A stretch of DNA of 41,074 nt, from NCBI GenBank assembly GCA_030432315.1, contig JAUIHM010000020.1:1-41074 (forward strand). Reading direction: 5' to 3'. Under the pieces are notes generated by a model. The model did not search any database and was not told the origin of the DNA. It worked only from the letters and a program-made list of their open reading frames with translations. Below are positions 32,601 through 40,727 of the stretch, in pieces (position 1 is the stretch's first letter; the number at the start of each line of letters is the position of its first letter). A program made the translations under genes and the position numbers. The stretch is from Alphaproteobacteria bacterium. GTDB taxonomy: Bacteria > Pseudomonadota > Alphaproteobacteria > Rhodobacterales > Rhodobacteraceae.

Positions 32601-34259
32601 TCACATATTCGGGTAATTGGGCCCGTCTCCGCCCTGTGGCGTGACCCAGGTGATGTTCTGCGTCGGATCCTTGATGTCGCAGGTCTTGCAGTGAACGCAG
32701 TTCTGAAAATTGATCTGGAACCGCGGGTTACCTCCATCTGCGTCACGAAGCACCTCGTACACCCCCGCCGGACAGTATCTCTGCGCAGGTTCGGCATAAC
32801 GCGGCAGATTGATCCCAACCGGTATCTCCGCCATCTCCAGCGTCAGGTGCGCAGGCTGGTCCTCGGCGTGGTTCGTAAATGAAAACGCCACGTTCGTCAG
32901 ACGGTCGAATGAGAGAACGCCATCAGGTCTCGGATAGGCGATCGACTCATACCTCTCTGCCCGGCCGGTCGCCTCCGCATCGGTTTTCCAGTGCCGAAGC
33001 GTACCAAAAAGCGAACGGTTGGCGAAAATCGAATTCCACCACATGTCAAATCCGCCCGCGACAAGGGACGCAACCAGACCGTAGTCGGACCAGATCGGCT
33101 TGACGTTGCGCACTGGCTTGAGGTCTGCCGCGATTGGACCGTTCAGGACCGATGCGGCGTAGGACGTCAGTTCATCGCCCGACCGCTGTGCGGCAATGGC
33201 TTCATGGGCCGCTTCAGCCGCGGCAATGCCTGAAAGCATTGCATTGTGGTTGCCCTTGATCCTCGGCACATTGACAAACCCTGCGGAACAGCCGAGCAGC
33301 GCCCCGCCAGGAAAGGTCAGTTTCGGGATCGACTGCCAGCCGCCCTCGGATATTGCCCGCGCGCCATAGGCAATCCTCTTGCCTCCGGTCAGCACATCGG
33401 AAAACAGATGGTGATGCTTGAGCCGCTGAAACTCCATGTACGGATTGAGGTATGGATTGCGGTAATTGAGATGCACCACCAAGCCGACATACACCTGATT
33501 GTCCTCGGCGTGATACATGAATGAACCGCCTCCGGCAGTGCCTCCGAGGGGCCAGCCCATCGTATGCGTGACCTGGCCGAGACGGTGGACCTCCGGCCGC
33601 ACCTCCCAGATTTCCTTCATTCCGAGCCCGTATTTTTGCGGTTCCCGGCCCTCAGCAAGTCCAAACCGCTCGATCACCTGTTTCGAAAGACTGCCACGCA
33701 CTCCCTCCGACAACAGGACGTACTTGCCCAGAAGCTCCATTCCCGGCTCGTAATTTGGTCCGGGCTTCCGGTCGGCATTGAGCCCGAACTCACCCGCCAC
33801 CACCCCGGCGACCTCCCCGCCGTCACCATAAACGAGGGCGCTTGCCGCCATTCCAGGGAAAATTTCCACTCCCAGCGTTTCCGCCTGTTCCGCCAGCCAC
33901 CGGCAGACATTGGCCATCGAAACGATGTAGTTACCGTGATTGCCCATAAGTTTCGGCATCGGCCAGTTGGGTATCCTGATATCGCCCTTCTCTCCGAGGA
34001 AATAGAACCTGTCGGAGGAAACCTCCGTCCTGACCGGCGCGTTCCCGCCTCGCCAATCCGGGACAAGGCTGTCGAGCCCCACAGGATCCAGCACAGCGCC
34101 TGACAGAATGTGTGCGCCAACTTCGGAACCCTTTTCCAGCACGACGACCGTCAGATCCGCGTCAAGCTGCTTGAGGCGGATTGCGGCTGACAGTCCGGCA
34201 GGACCGGCGCCGACGATAACGACATCGTACTCCATCGACTCGCGTACGATTTCTGTCAT
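32601..34259 (-). CDS. Electron transfer flavoprotein-ubiquinone oxidoreductase
   Basis: Membrane-associated enzyme that passes electrons from ETF (fatty acid and amino acid oxidation) to ubiquinone. 552 residues from the ATG at 34259, which follows GGGGAG. The FAD site is YDVVIVGAGPAGLSAAIRL (11-29), and VLEKGSEVGAHILSGAVLDP is diagnostic. The 4Fe-4S ligands are Cys496 (YCPAGVY) and Cys521, Cys524 and Cys527 (NCVHCKTCDIKDP). The C-terminal GGDGPNYPNM is highly conserved. A promoter is visible upstream. The etfAB genes are not in this window. Confidence 0.95.
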   Translation of the reverse strand: MTEIVRESMEYDVVIVGAGPAGLSAAIRLKQLDADLTVVVLEKGSEVGAHILSGAVLDPVGLDSLVPDWRGGNAPVRTEVSSDRFYFLGEKGDIRIPNWPMPKLMGNHGNYIVSMANVCRWLAEQAETLGVEIFPGMAASALVYGDGGEVAGVVAGEFGLNADRKPGPNYEPGMELLGKYVLLSEGVRGSLSKQVIERFGLAEGREPQKYGLGMKEIWEVRPEVHRLGQVTHTMGWPLGGTAGGGSFMYHAEDNQVYVGLVVHLNYRNPYLNPYMEFQRLKHHHLFSDVLTGGKRIAYGARAISEGGWQSIPKLTFPGGALLGCSAGFVNVPRIKGNHNAMLSGIAAAEAAHEAIAAQRSGDELTSYAASVLNGPIAADLKPVRNVKPIWSDYGLVASLVAGGFDMWWNSIFANRSLFGTLRHWKTDAEATGRAERYESIAYPRPDGVLSFDRLTNVAFSFTNHAEDQPAHLTLEMAEIPVGINLPRYAEPAQRYCPAGVYEVLRDADGGNPRFQINFQNCVHCKTCDIKDPTQNITWVTPQGGDGPNYPNM

Positions 34260-34290
34260 GCTGACTCCCCTGGCAAAAAACGCTCCGTTT

Positions 34291-34319
34291 GGGTAACGTA
34301 TGCCTTGCCTGCCGGTCAA
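34291..34319 (-). promoter_or_regulatory. Sigma70-like promoter of the ETF-QO gene
   Basis: On the minus strand, TTGACC (34314-34319), a 17-bp spacer and TTACCC (34291-34296) would start transcription near 34284, about 25 bases before the start codon. Good -35 match, moderate -10. Confidence 0.5.
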
Positions 34320-34508
34320 TTGCACGAAGCCGTATTTCAGTCTGGCCGACCGGACTGCATCAGAAAATGCAAAAACGGTCCTTGCAGAGCGAAAAAAGGG
34401 TTAATACTGTTTCTTGCGTGCGAATAAGACTGCGCATGCCGGTCCGGGGCGTCTGCAACGGTCCGGTTTTGTTGTTTGCAGCCCCGGCGCAAGGAGAAAG
34501 AGACAAAT

Positions 34509-34979
34509 ATGGAAAAGATCCCCCTGACGGCAAAAGGGTTCGGAAAACTCGATGCGGAGCTTAAGCAGCTTAAATCCATCGAACGACCGGCAGTGATCAA
34601 GGCAATAGCCGAAGCACGCGAGCATGGGGACCTGAGTGAAAATGCCGAATACCACGCCGCCCGTGAAAAGCAGAGCTTCATCGAAGGTCGGGTGCGCGAA
34701 CTGGAATCCATCCTCAGTCTGGCGGACGTAATCGATCCGAAGAAGCTGAGCGGATCGATCAAGTTCGGCGCGACCGTCAGGCTGGCAGACGAAAACACTG
34801 ATGAGGAAAAAACCTATCAAATCGTCGGCGAAGCGGAAGCCCGGATCGAGGACGGTCTGCTGAACATCAAGTCACCGATCGCCAGGGCACTGATCGGCAA
34901 GGAAGAGGGCGACAGCGTTGAGGTCCGCACCCCCGGCGGGGTCAAATCCTACGAGATCCTCTCGGTCGAGTTCATCTAG
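34509..34979 (+). CDS. greA: Transcription elongation factor GreA
   Basis: Rescues backtracked RNA polymerase by stimulating transcript cleavage. 156 residues from the ATG at 34509, after AAGGAG; a longer frame upstream is not supported by homology. The N-terminal coiled coil (about 1-75) opens [20 protein letters not shown], with the tip acidic pair in [20 protein letters not shown] and then [10 protein letters not shown]. The C-terminal FKBP-like domain includes [20 protein letters not shown] and [20 protein letters not shown]. All catalytic-tip acidic residues are present. Confidence 0.96.
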   Translation: MEKIPLTAKGFGKLDAELKQLKSIERPAVIKAIAEAREHGDLSENAEYHAAREKQSFIEGRVRELESILSLADVIDPKKLSGSIKFGATVRLADENTDEEKTYQIVGEAEARIEDGLLNIKSPIARALIGKEEGDSVEVRTPGGVKSYEILSVEFI

Positions 34980-35016
34980 CAATTTTGCGGGAACACCACG
35001 AAACAGGGAACGACGG

Positions 35017-36123
35017 ATGATCGCAAGAACCAACGTACTCAGCCATCTTCCCCTCAGCCTGATCGGCATGTTCAGCGGCCCGCGCCGCGCCGCCGCCGTG
35101 GCCAGCGCGGTGTGGATTCTCGTCGTGATAACCTATGCGGTCGGTTTCCTCACGGTATCCGTCAGTACACAGACACGGGGAACCGTGTTCCTGGACGCAA
35201 TGTTTTTTCTCGTCGCATTGGTCCTGCCGATCCTCCTCGTCTGGATCGCCGCGCGGCTGGCCGAAGAACTCCAGTTGCAAAAGGAGGTCGTGCTCGCCCT
35301 CGCGGAACTGACCACTCCACTTTCAGCCGAACTCTCCGCAACCAGGCAGGCTCTCGCCACGGTCGATCCGCAGGTCAGCACCGATCTGCAGAACACGGTT
35401 GCCGCGAACCAGGCACGGGAAATCGCCGACATTGCCTCCCGTGTGTCGCGGCTCCAGGCCAGTATCGACCGCATTGCCCGTGAGTTGCAGACTCCCCAGT
35501 CGAACAACCCACGGCCGCCGGCTCCCGGCGATGAGCCCGAAGCCGAAGCTCCGCGCGGGGCTCCATCCAAAATCGAGGCGCCGAACCCCGGGACCAAACC
35601 TGCACCCGACCAGCCCGACCTTCCGCTCCGGACCACCAACGTCTCCGAGCGGCCCGAATGGAACGAACTCGTGCGCGCTCTCGATTTTCCCAAGGACGAC
35701 CAGGATTTCGAAGGGTTTCGCGCGCTTCAGTCGGTTCTGAAATACCCGCCACTGGCGCAGCTGCTGCAGTCAGCCGAAGATGTCCTGACCCTCCTGTCGC
35801 AGGAGGGCGTCTACATGGATGAAATCGCTGTCGACGAGGTCGACCCGGATCACTGGCGCAGGTTCTTTTGCGGGGCACGCGGCAGTTCCGTCGAAGGTGC
35901 CAACCGGGTCAGAGACCCGCATGCAATCGAACAGGCGGGCACCCTTCTGCGAACCGACCCGATTTTTCGTGATGCGGCGATGTTTTTCCAGCAACGGTTC
36001 AACCAGGCATTGTCCGGTATCGTCCCTGACGCCGGTGATCGCGAGATTCTCGATATTTCAAACACCCGGTCCGGTCGCGCGTTTATGCTTCTTTCCGGCG
36101 TGGGCGGCGCATTCACCGACTGA
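35017..36123 (+). CDS. Two-TM coiled-coil protein of unknown function
   Basis: 368 residues from the ATG at 35017. Two membrane helices at about 27-49 (AAVASAVWILVVITYAVGFL) and 58-79 (FLDAMFFLVALVLPILLVWI) form a hairpin. After it comes a helical, probably coiled-coil stretch (80-165; QLQKEVVLALAELTTPLSAE, then ANQAREIADIASRVSRLQAS). Next is a proline-rich linker (about 170-210), then a compact C-terminal domain (about 215-368: EWNELVRALDFPKDDQDFEG, then FFQQRFNQAL). Both ends should face the cytoplasm. I recall similar proteins in Rhodobacterales without function. It lies 37 bp after greA, so it may be co-transcribed, and converges with moeA 3 bp away. Confidence 0.75.
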   Translation: MIARTNVLSHLPLSLIGMFSGPRRAAAVASAVWILVVITYAVGFLTVSVSTQTRGTVFLDAMFFLVALVLPILLVWIAARLAEELQLQKEVVLALAELTTPLSAELSATRQALATVDPQVSTDLQNTVAANQAREIADIASRVSRLQASIDRIARELQTPQSNNPRPPAPGDEPEAEAPRGAPSKIEAPNPGTKPAPDQPDLPLRTTNVSERPEWNELVRALDFPKDDQDFEGFRALQSVLKYPPLAQLLQSAEDVLTLLSQEGVYMDEIAVDEVDPDHWRRFFCGARGSSVEGANRVRDPHAIEQAGTLLRTDPIFRDAAMFFQQRFNQALSGIVPDAGDREILDISNTRSGRAFMLLSGVGGAFTD

Positions 36124-36126
36124 CTC

Positions 36127-37377
36127 CTAAAGGCCAAACACCGAAAACGGCAGGTAATCCACCGGATCACCAGGGTGAATCTGCTGCGCATCATCTCCCA
36201 GTTCCACCAGGCCATCCGCCCAGCTCAAACCGGAAATCCGGCCGGAGCCCTCTGAGCGGAACACTTCTACTGCACCGTCCGCCGTCAGCCTTGCACGCAG
36301 ATATTCGCGGCGCCCCCGTTTCTTGGTTTTACTGAACGCGGCCGGCAGCTTCGATGCAACCGGCAGGCTCCATTCCGCGCCGGCCAGTCGCCGCAACGCA
36401 GGCCGCGCAAAGACAAGAGTGCAGACAAATGCCGCCACCGGATTGCCCGGCAACCCAAATACCGGAACGCCGCGCCATGTTCCCAGCGCCAGCGGGCGTC
36501 CAGGCTTGACGGCAATTCGCCAGATATCGAGCGTTCCGCGGTCCCGCAGCACCCGCGATATGTGGTCCTCCTCCCCCGCCGACGCTCCACCGCTCGTCAG
36601 AACAACATCTACCGCCTCTGCCGCCAGATCCAGGACACGGACAATCTCCCTGGCGTCATCCGCCGAATGGCCCAGATCGACCGGGTTCATTTCCCATGTG
36701 CGGACAATGTCGAGAAGCATCGGACGGTTGGCGTCATGGGTCTGATGCGGGTGTGCCGCCTGGCCCGCAGGAACGATCTCGTCTCCGGTTGACAGCACGC
36801 CGACCCGCAGCCGCCGGAATACCGTCATTTCGCCGACACCGGTGGCCGCAGCGAGAGCCAGGTCCTGTGACCGCACCTTATGCCCTGCCGCAAAAAGTTC
36901 CGCCCCCGGTTGCCGGTCTTCTCCGGCGCTGCGTGTATTGCTTCCCGCCCGCACGGCGCCGTCAAACCGGACCGCGCCGTCCCGAATGGAAACGTCTTCG
37001 TCCAGGACCACCGTATCCACACCGTCGGGCAGCAGCGCGCCTGTGAGAATCCGAACGGCCTTTCCGGTTGGCACCACCCCTCCGAACGGCGCACCGGCTG
37101 CTGATCTGCCCTCTACCAGCGGCAGTTCCGCCGTGTCTCCACTCAGCGACGCGTGCAGGAATCCGTAGCCGTCAACGGCGGAATTGGCGGCAGGGGGATT
37201 GGCCCGGCGCGCCCTCACCTTCTCGGCGACGATCCGGCCTCCACAGTCTGCGACTGCCATCCGTTCGGTGCCGACGACCGGTTCCAGACCGCTGCGCAGC
37301 CGCGCCAGCGCGCTGTCCACCGGCACCCAGTTTACACCGGGCGGAAGGGCGAAACAGTCGTTCCTGAGATCGGCCAT
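36127..37377 (-). CDS. moeA: Molybdopterin molybdenumtransferase
   Basis: Inserts molybdate into adenylylated molybdopterin, the last step of Mo-cofactor synthesis. 416 residues. Present are PPAANSAVDGYGF (about 61-73), LTGALLPDGVDTVVLDEDV, VGVLSTGDEIV (about 192-202), LTSGGASAGEEDHI and FGLPGNPVAAFV (about 307-318). DGYGF replaces the common DGYAV. The start overlaps the mobB stop by one base (TGATG), so it is the last gene of a mobA-mobB-moeA string. Confidence 0.94.
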   Translation of the reverse strand: MADLRNDCFALPPGVNWVPVDSALARLRSGLEPVVGTERMAVADCGGRIVAEKVRARRANPPAANSAVDGYGFLHASLSGDTAELPLVEGRSAAGAPFGGVVPTGKAVRILTGALLPDGVDTVVLDEDVSIRDGAVRFDGAVRAGSNTRSAGEDRQPGAELFAAGHKVRSQDLALAAATGVGEMTVFRRLRVGVLSTGDEIVPAGQAAHPHQTHDANRPMLLDIVRTWEMNPVDLGHSADDAREIVRVLDLAAEAVDVVLTSGGASAGEEDHISRVLRDRGTLDIWRIAVKPGRPLALGTWRGVPVFGLPGNPVAAFVCTLVFARPALRRLAGAEWSLPVASKLPAAFSKTKKRGRREYLRARLTADGAVEVFRSEGSGRISGLSWADGLVELGDDAQQIHPGDPVDYLPFSVFGL

Positions 37378-37874
37378 CAGATCAGTCCGACCCTGGACAG
37401 AATGAACTGCGAGATCCCGTCCACGTCGTCCAGGTCAAATACAGGCAGAGCCAGTCCCGGAAGCGGGCCGTCCGAAGCGACCGCTTCAATCGACCCGTCA
37501 CCGTTTGCGATCAGATCCTGTCCGGTGGCGATCCTTCGCGCTTCCAGTTTCGGATGCCGGTCACGCTTGAAGCCCTCGACCAGCACCAGATCCACCGGAG
37601 CGATTGACGCGCAAAGTTCCTCCAGCGAAGGCTCCGGCGCGTCCCGAAGCTCGGTCATCAGCGCCCAGCGCCTGGCGGATGATACCAGAACCTGCGATGC
37701 CCCTGCCTCCCGATGCCTGTGGCTGTCCTTCCCGGGCCGGTCGACATCAAAGTCGTGATGCGCATGTTTGATGGTGGAAACGGAAAACCCTCGCTCCGTC
37801 ATGTTTCGGACGAGTTTTTCGACCAGGGTTGTCTTGCCGGAATTCTTCCAGCCGGTGACACCGTAAAGCCTCAT
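37377..37874 (-). CDS. mobB: Molybdopterin-guanine dinucleotide biosynthesis protein MobB
   Basis: GTP-binding helper of MobA in making MGD. 165 residues. The P-loop is GVTGWKNSGKTTLVEKL (5-21). STIKHAHHDFDVDRPGKDSH is the MobB switch-like region, and EGFKRDRHPKLEARR is diagnostic. The ATG overlaps the mobA stop by four bases (ATGA). Confidence 0.94.
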   Translation of the reverse strand: MRLYGVTGWKNSGKTTLVEKLVRNMTERGFSVSTIKHAHHDFDVDRPGKDSHRHREAGASQVLVSSARRWALMTELRDAPEPSLEELCASIAPVDLVLVEGFKRDRHPKLEARRIATGQDLIANGDGSIEAVASDGPLPGLALPVFDLDDVDGISQFILSRVGLI

Positions 37875-38509
37875 GCCTCCCGCGCCTCCAGCATGGCACG
37901 CGCGGTCCGAAGATCTTCGGGGGTGTTAACGTTGAAAAATGGCTCCGGCGACCGGTCATGGAATATTGCCTTCGCGCACCCCACCGGTCCAGTGAACTCC
38001 ACCACCTTTCTCACTCCGCCCGCCAGCGCGTATCGCAGCGCCGCGCGCACTTCGACAGGCCACCATCCAAACGTGGGATGACGGTCCAGGCCGCCACCGT
38101 CGCGCGGCGTCATCGCCATCGCCAAAGGCATCCGACCGGCCACAGCCGCCGCCTCAAGCGCCACGACAAGGTCGGAGGGAAAAAACGGCGTGTCCGCAGC
38201 CGCCGTAACCATGTGCTCAAACCCCCGTTCCGCCGCCCAGTCCAGCCCGGCCAAAACCCCGGCCAAAGGGCCGGCGTAACAATCGATACCATCCGCGACC
38301 ACCGGGTATCCATAATCCGCGAACCGGCTCGGGTCTCCATTGGCATTCAAAACCACCGATGCAACCTGCGGACGCAACCGCTCCGTCACATGACTTAACA
38401 CGGTACCGCGACCCAGGGGCAGCAGACACTTGTCCCCGCCCCCCATGCGGGTAGACCGGCCACCGGCCAGTACCAGTCCCACCACGCCCCGCCTGTCCGT
38501 CACGGCCAT
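37871..38509 (-). CDS. mobA: Molybdenum cofactor guanylyltransferase MobA
   Basis: Adds GMP to Mo-molybdopterin. 212 residues from the ATG at 38509, which follows AAAGGGAC; the open frame runs 52 codons upstream into the fdhD end but lacks family sequence. The nucleotidyltransferase loop VLAGGRSTRMGGGDKCLLPL is at 13-32. VTAAADTPFFPSDLV holds the metal-binding Asp, and PTFGWWPV and FFNVNTPEDL are typical. It starts 97 bp after the fdhD stop, on the same strand. Confidence 0.94.
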   Translation of the reverse strand: MAVTDRRGVVGLVLAGGRSTRMGGGDKCLLPLGRGTVLSHVTERLRPQVASVVLNANGDPSRFADYGYPVVADGIDCYAGPLAGVLAGLDWAAERGFEHMVTAAADTPFFPSDLVVALEAAAVAGRMPLAMAMTPRDGGGLDRHPTFGWWPVEVRAALRYALAGGVRKVVEFTGPVGCAKAIFHDRSPEPFFNVNTPEDLRTARAMLEAREA

Positions 38510-38606
38510 GTCGTCCCTTTTCGACCTTTGCGCACAGGGAACGCACACGAAAAGGTCTGCCTGCCATACCAGAGCCAGTCCCCGCGGCTTCGCTGATCGC
38601 TTGCTG

Positions 38607-39473
38607 TCATCGCCCGCCTTTCCGCCCCGGCACGTCTGATTCTCCGTCATCCGCCGACGGATCACCGTCCCACACCAGCCGTTCTGCTCCGGAAAGACAG
38701 ACGAAACGCCGACCGCGCATGCGCCCTATCAGCGTAAGCCCGACCTGCCGGGCAATCTCCACGCCCCAGGCGGTGAAGCCCGACCGGCTGGCCAGCGACG
38801 GAATACCCATCATGGCCGTCTTGATCACCATTTCAGATGTCAAACGCCCCGTCGTGTAAAGCATCAGACCCGAGGGAGCCGTGCCGGACATCACCATCCA
38901 TCCTGCGATTTTGTCGACTGCATTGTGCCGCCCCACGTCCTCCATGTAGACCAGCGGATCCGCTCCGCGACAAAGAACGGTACCATGGATCGCCCCCGCC
39001 TCCAGATACAGACTGGGCGTGGTGTTGATCCTCCGCGCCAGCGCCTGAAGGTCGGAGATGCGCAGACTCCCGCCACACAGCTGCAGCCCCTCCAGCCCCT
39101 CCATCACATCGCCAAAAACCGTGCCAACGGCACAGCCGGATGTGCGGGTCTTCTTCTTCAGCTTCTCTTCGTAATCTGTCTCGCGCGTCGTCCGCACCAC
39201 GACGGTTTCAAGCTCCTCGTCATAATCGACCGCGATAATTTCATCGTCCGCCAGCAACATCCCCTGATTTCTGAGATATCCAACGGCAAGATAATCCGGA
39301 TAGTCTCCGATCGTCATCGCGGTCACGATTTCCTGACGGTTGAGGTAAATCGTCAACGGACGTTCCTCAACAACACGCGTCGACCGCGTGGTCCCGTCCT
39401 GATCCACTCCGTCGACCTCACGCGTAAGCCGCGGTGCCGCGGGATCGGGTGCGATCAAAAGGGCATGGCTCAT
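38607..39473 (-). CDS. fdhD: Formate dehydrogenase accessory sulfurtransferase FdhD
   Basis: Carries sulfur from the cysteine desulfurase to the Mo-bisMGD cofactor of formate dehydrogenase. 288 residues from the ATG at 39473; a GTG 12 codons upstream is possible. ERPLTIYLNRQEIVTAMTIG, DYLAVGYLRNQGML, YMEDVGRHNAVDKIAGW (the GRHNAVDK hallmark) and SRSGFTAWGVEIARQVGLTL are present. At the sulfur-carrying loop it reads TSGCAVGTVFGD: Cys114 is there, but the second Cys of the CxxC seen in E. coli FdhD is Gly117. No formate dehydrogenase genes are in the window. Confidence 0.93.
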   Translation of the reverse strand: MSHALLIAPDPAAPRLTREVDGVDQDGTTRSTRVVEERPLTIYLNRQEIVTAMTIGDYPDYLAVGYLRNQGMLLADDEIIAVDYDEELETVVVRTTRETDYEEKLKKKTRTSGCAVGTVFGDVMEGLEGLQLCGGSLRISDLQALARRINTTPSLYLEAGAIHGTVLCRGADPLVYMEDVGRHNAVDKIAGWMVMSGTAPSGLMLYTTGRLTSEMVIKTAMMGIPSLASRSGFTAWGVEIARQVGLTLIGRMRGRRFVCLSGAERLVWDGDPSADDGESDVPGRKGGR

Positions 39474-39560
39474 TCCCGGAACATCCTTCTTGCGGCACGT
39501 ATCGCTCACACGTTAGACGAGGCCGGTGGCCAGGAACAGAGCCGAGAGACCAGGAAAACC

Positions 39561-40271
39561 ATGACAACACGGCCCGCGCGGTCCGCTGTCCTGACCGGGA
39601 TGCGGGACTGCATACCCTTCACCCTGGTCATCATGCCGTTCGCCCTGCTGTTTGGCGTCCTGTCAAACGAGGCAGGCTGGGACCTGCTCCAGACCTTCTT
39701 CATGAGCGTCGTGGTGATCGCCGGCGCCTCACAGTTCGCGGCCCTGCAGCTTCTGCAGGAAAACGCGCACTTCCTGGTGATCGTACTGACGGGTCTTGCA
39801 GTCAACCTGCGCATGGCCATGTATTCCGCCTCCATCGCGCAACACCTCGGTGGGGCGCCACTCTGGCAGCGTGCAATTGCCGCCTACGGCCTGACAGATC
39901 AGACCTACGGCATCACAATAAACCGCTTCACCATGTTCCCCGAAACCCCCACTCCACAAAAAATGGCGTATTTTTTCGGCGCCATGGCCGTAATCTGCCC
40001 GACCTGGTATGCTCTCAGCCTGGTCGGCGCCGTCGCCGGCCAGGCGATTCCGCCCGAGTACGCGCTGGATTTTGCCGCCCCCATCACATTCATCGCGCTT
40101 TTCGCTCCGGCCCTGCGCAGCCTTCCCCACGTGGCGGCGGCCTTGGTGTCCATCGTCATTTCGCTGCTCTTTGCGTGGCTGCCCTACAACCTTTGGATGC
40201 TGCTGGCGGCGGCGCTGGCCATGGGGACCGGCGCCCTGCTCGAATATCGGCTTGAACGGAGGCGCGGATGA
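39561..40271 (+). CDS. azlC: Branched-chain amino acid exporter, large subunit (AzlC family)
   Basis: Inner-membrane protein of 236 residues with about five or more helices. The family start is GMRDCIPFTLVIMPFALLFG. The FMSVVVIAGASQFAALQLLQ and LRMAMYSASIAQHLG motifs, and YGLTDQTYGIT, are standard for AzlC. With AzlD it exports branched-chain amino acids. The frame stays open far upstream, opposite fdhD, but the ATG at 39561 starts the family-like sequence. AzlD follows with a four-base overlap. Confidence 0.9.
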   Translation: MTTRPARSAVLTGMRDCIPFTLVIMPFALLFGVLSNEAGWDLLQTFFMSVVVIAGASQFAALQLLQENAHFLVIVLTGLAVNLRMAMYSASIAQHLGGAPLWQRAIAAYGLTDQTYGITINRFTMFPETPTPQKMAYFFGAMAVICPTWYALSLVGAVAGQAIPPEYALDFAAPITFIALFAPALRSLPHVAAALVSIVISLLFAWLPYNLWMLLAAALAMGTGALLEYRLERRRG

Positions 40272-40591
40272 CCGACCTCAAAATCTGGTTCGTGATACTT
40301 TGCCTCGGGATCGGCACCTACCTGATCCGATTTTCGTTTGTCGGCATCATGGGCGCGCGTCCGCTTCCGGGATGGCTCGTTCGCATGCTCCGGTTCGTGC
40401 CTGTTGCCGTCCTGCCGGCACTGACTGCACCGCTCGCTGTCTGGCCCGCTGCCACGGGCGGCGAAACCGACCCCGCACGGATTGCGGCCGCCGCGGCGGC
40501 GCTCGCCGTCGGTGCCTGGCGCAGAAACGTCATTCTCTCGGTATTCTGCGGTCTCTGTGTCCTCTACCTGATGCTTTGGCTGCGGACATAG
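40268..40591 (+). CDS. azlD: AzlD family small membrane subunit
   Basis: 107 residues and three to four helices: IWFVILCLGIGTYLIRFSFV, then LVRMLRFVPVAVLPALTAPL, and VILSVFCGLCVLYLMLWL at the end. GTYLIRFSF and the FVPVAVLPAL core mark AzlD. The ATG overlaps the azlC stop (ATGA). The pair ends in a strong hairpin shared with mscL. Confidence 0.9.
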   Translation: MTDLKIWFVILCLGIGTYLIRFSFVGIMGARPLPGWLVRMLRFVPVAVLPALTAPLAVWPAATGGETDPARIAAAAAALAVGAWRRNVILSVFCGLCVLYLMLWLRT

Positions 40592-40647
40592 ACCAGCCGA
40601 CCGGCCTACGCAGACGCGCCTTCCGGCCGCGGGCAACGACAATACCA

Positions 40648-40677
40648 AACGGGGAGCGGGTCACCCCGCTCCCCGTT
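40648..40677. terminator. Bidirectional hairpin between azlD and mscL
   Basis: A 13-bp GC-rich stem (AACGGGGAGCGGG / CCCGCTCCCCGTT) with a 4-base loop lies 56 bp past azlD and 50 bp past mscL. The minus-strand read is followed by TGGTATTG after GTTT, and the plus strand by only GTT, so it should work better for mscL. Confidence 0.65.
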
Positions 40678-40727
40678 GGCAATCTTTCGGTGCCATGCTT
40701 CCTCCGCCCGTCGAAGGAACTGTAATT

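Noticed and set aside
38925-39560. Upstream extension of azlC opposite fdhD
   Set aside because: The AzlC family sequence starts at 39561; the extension is a shadow of fdhD.
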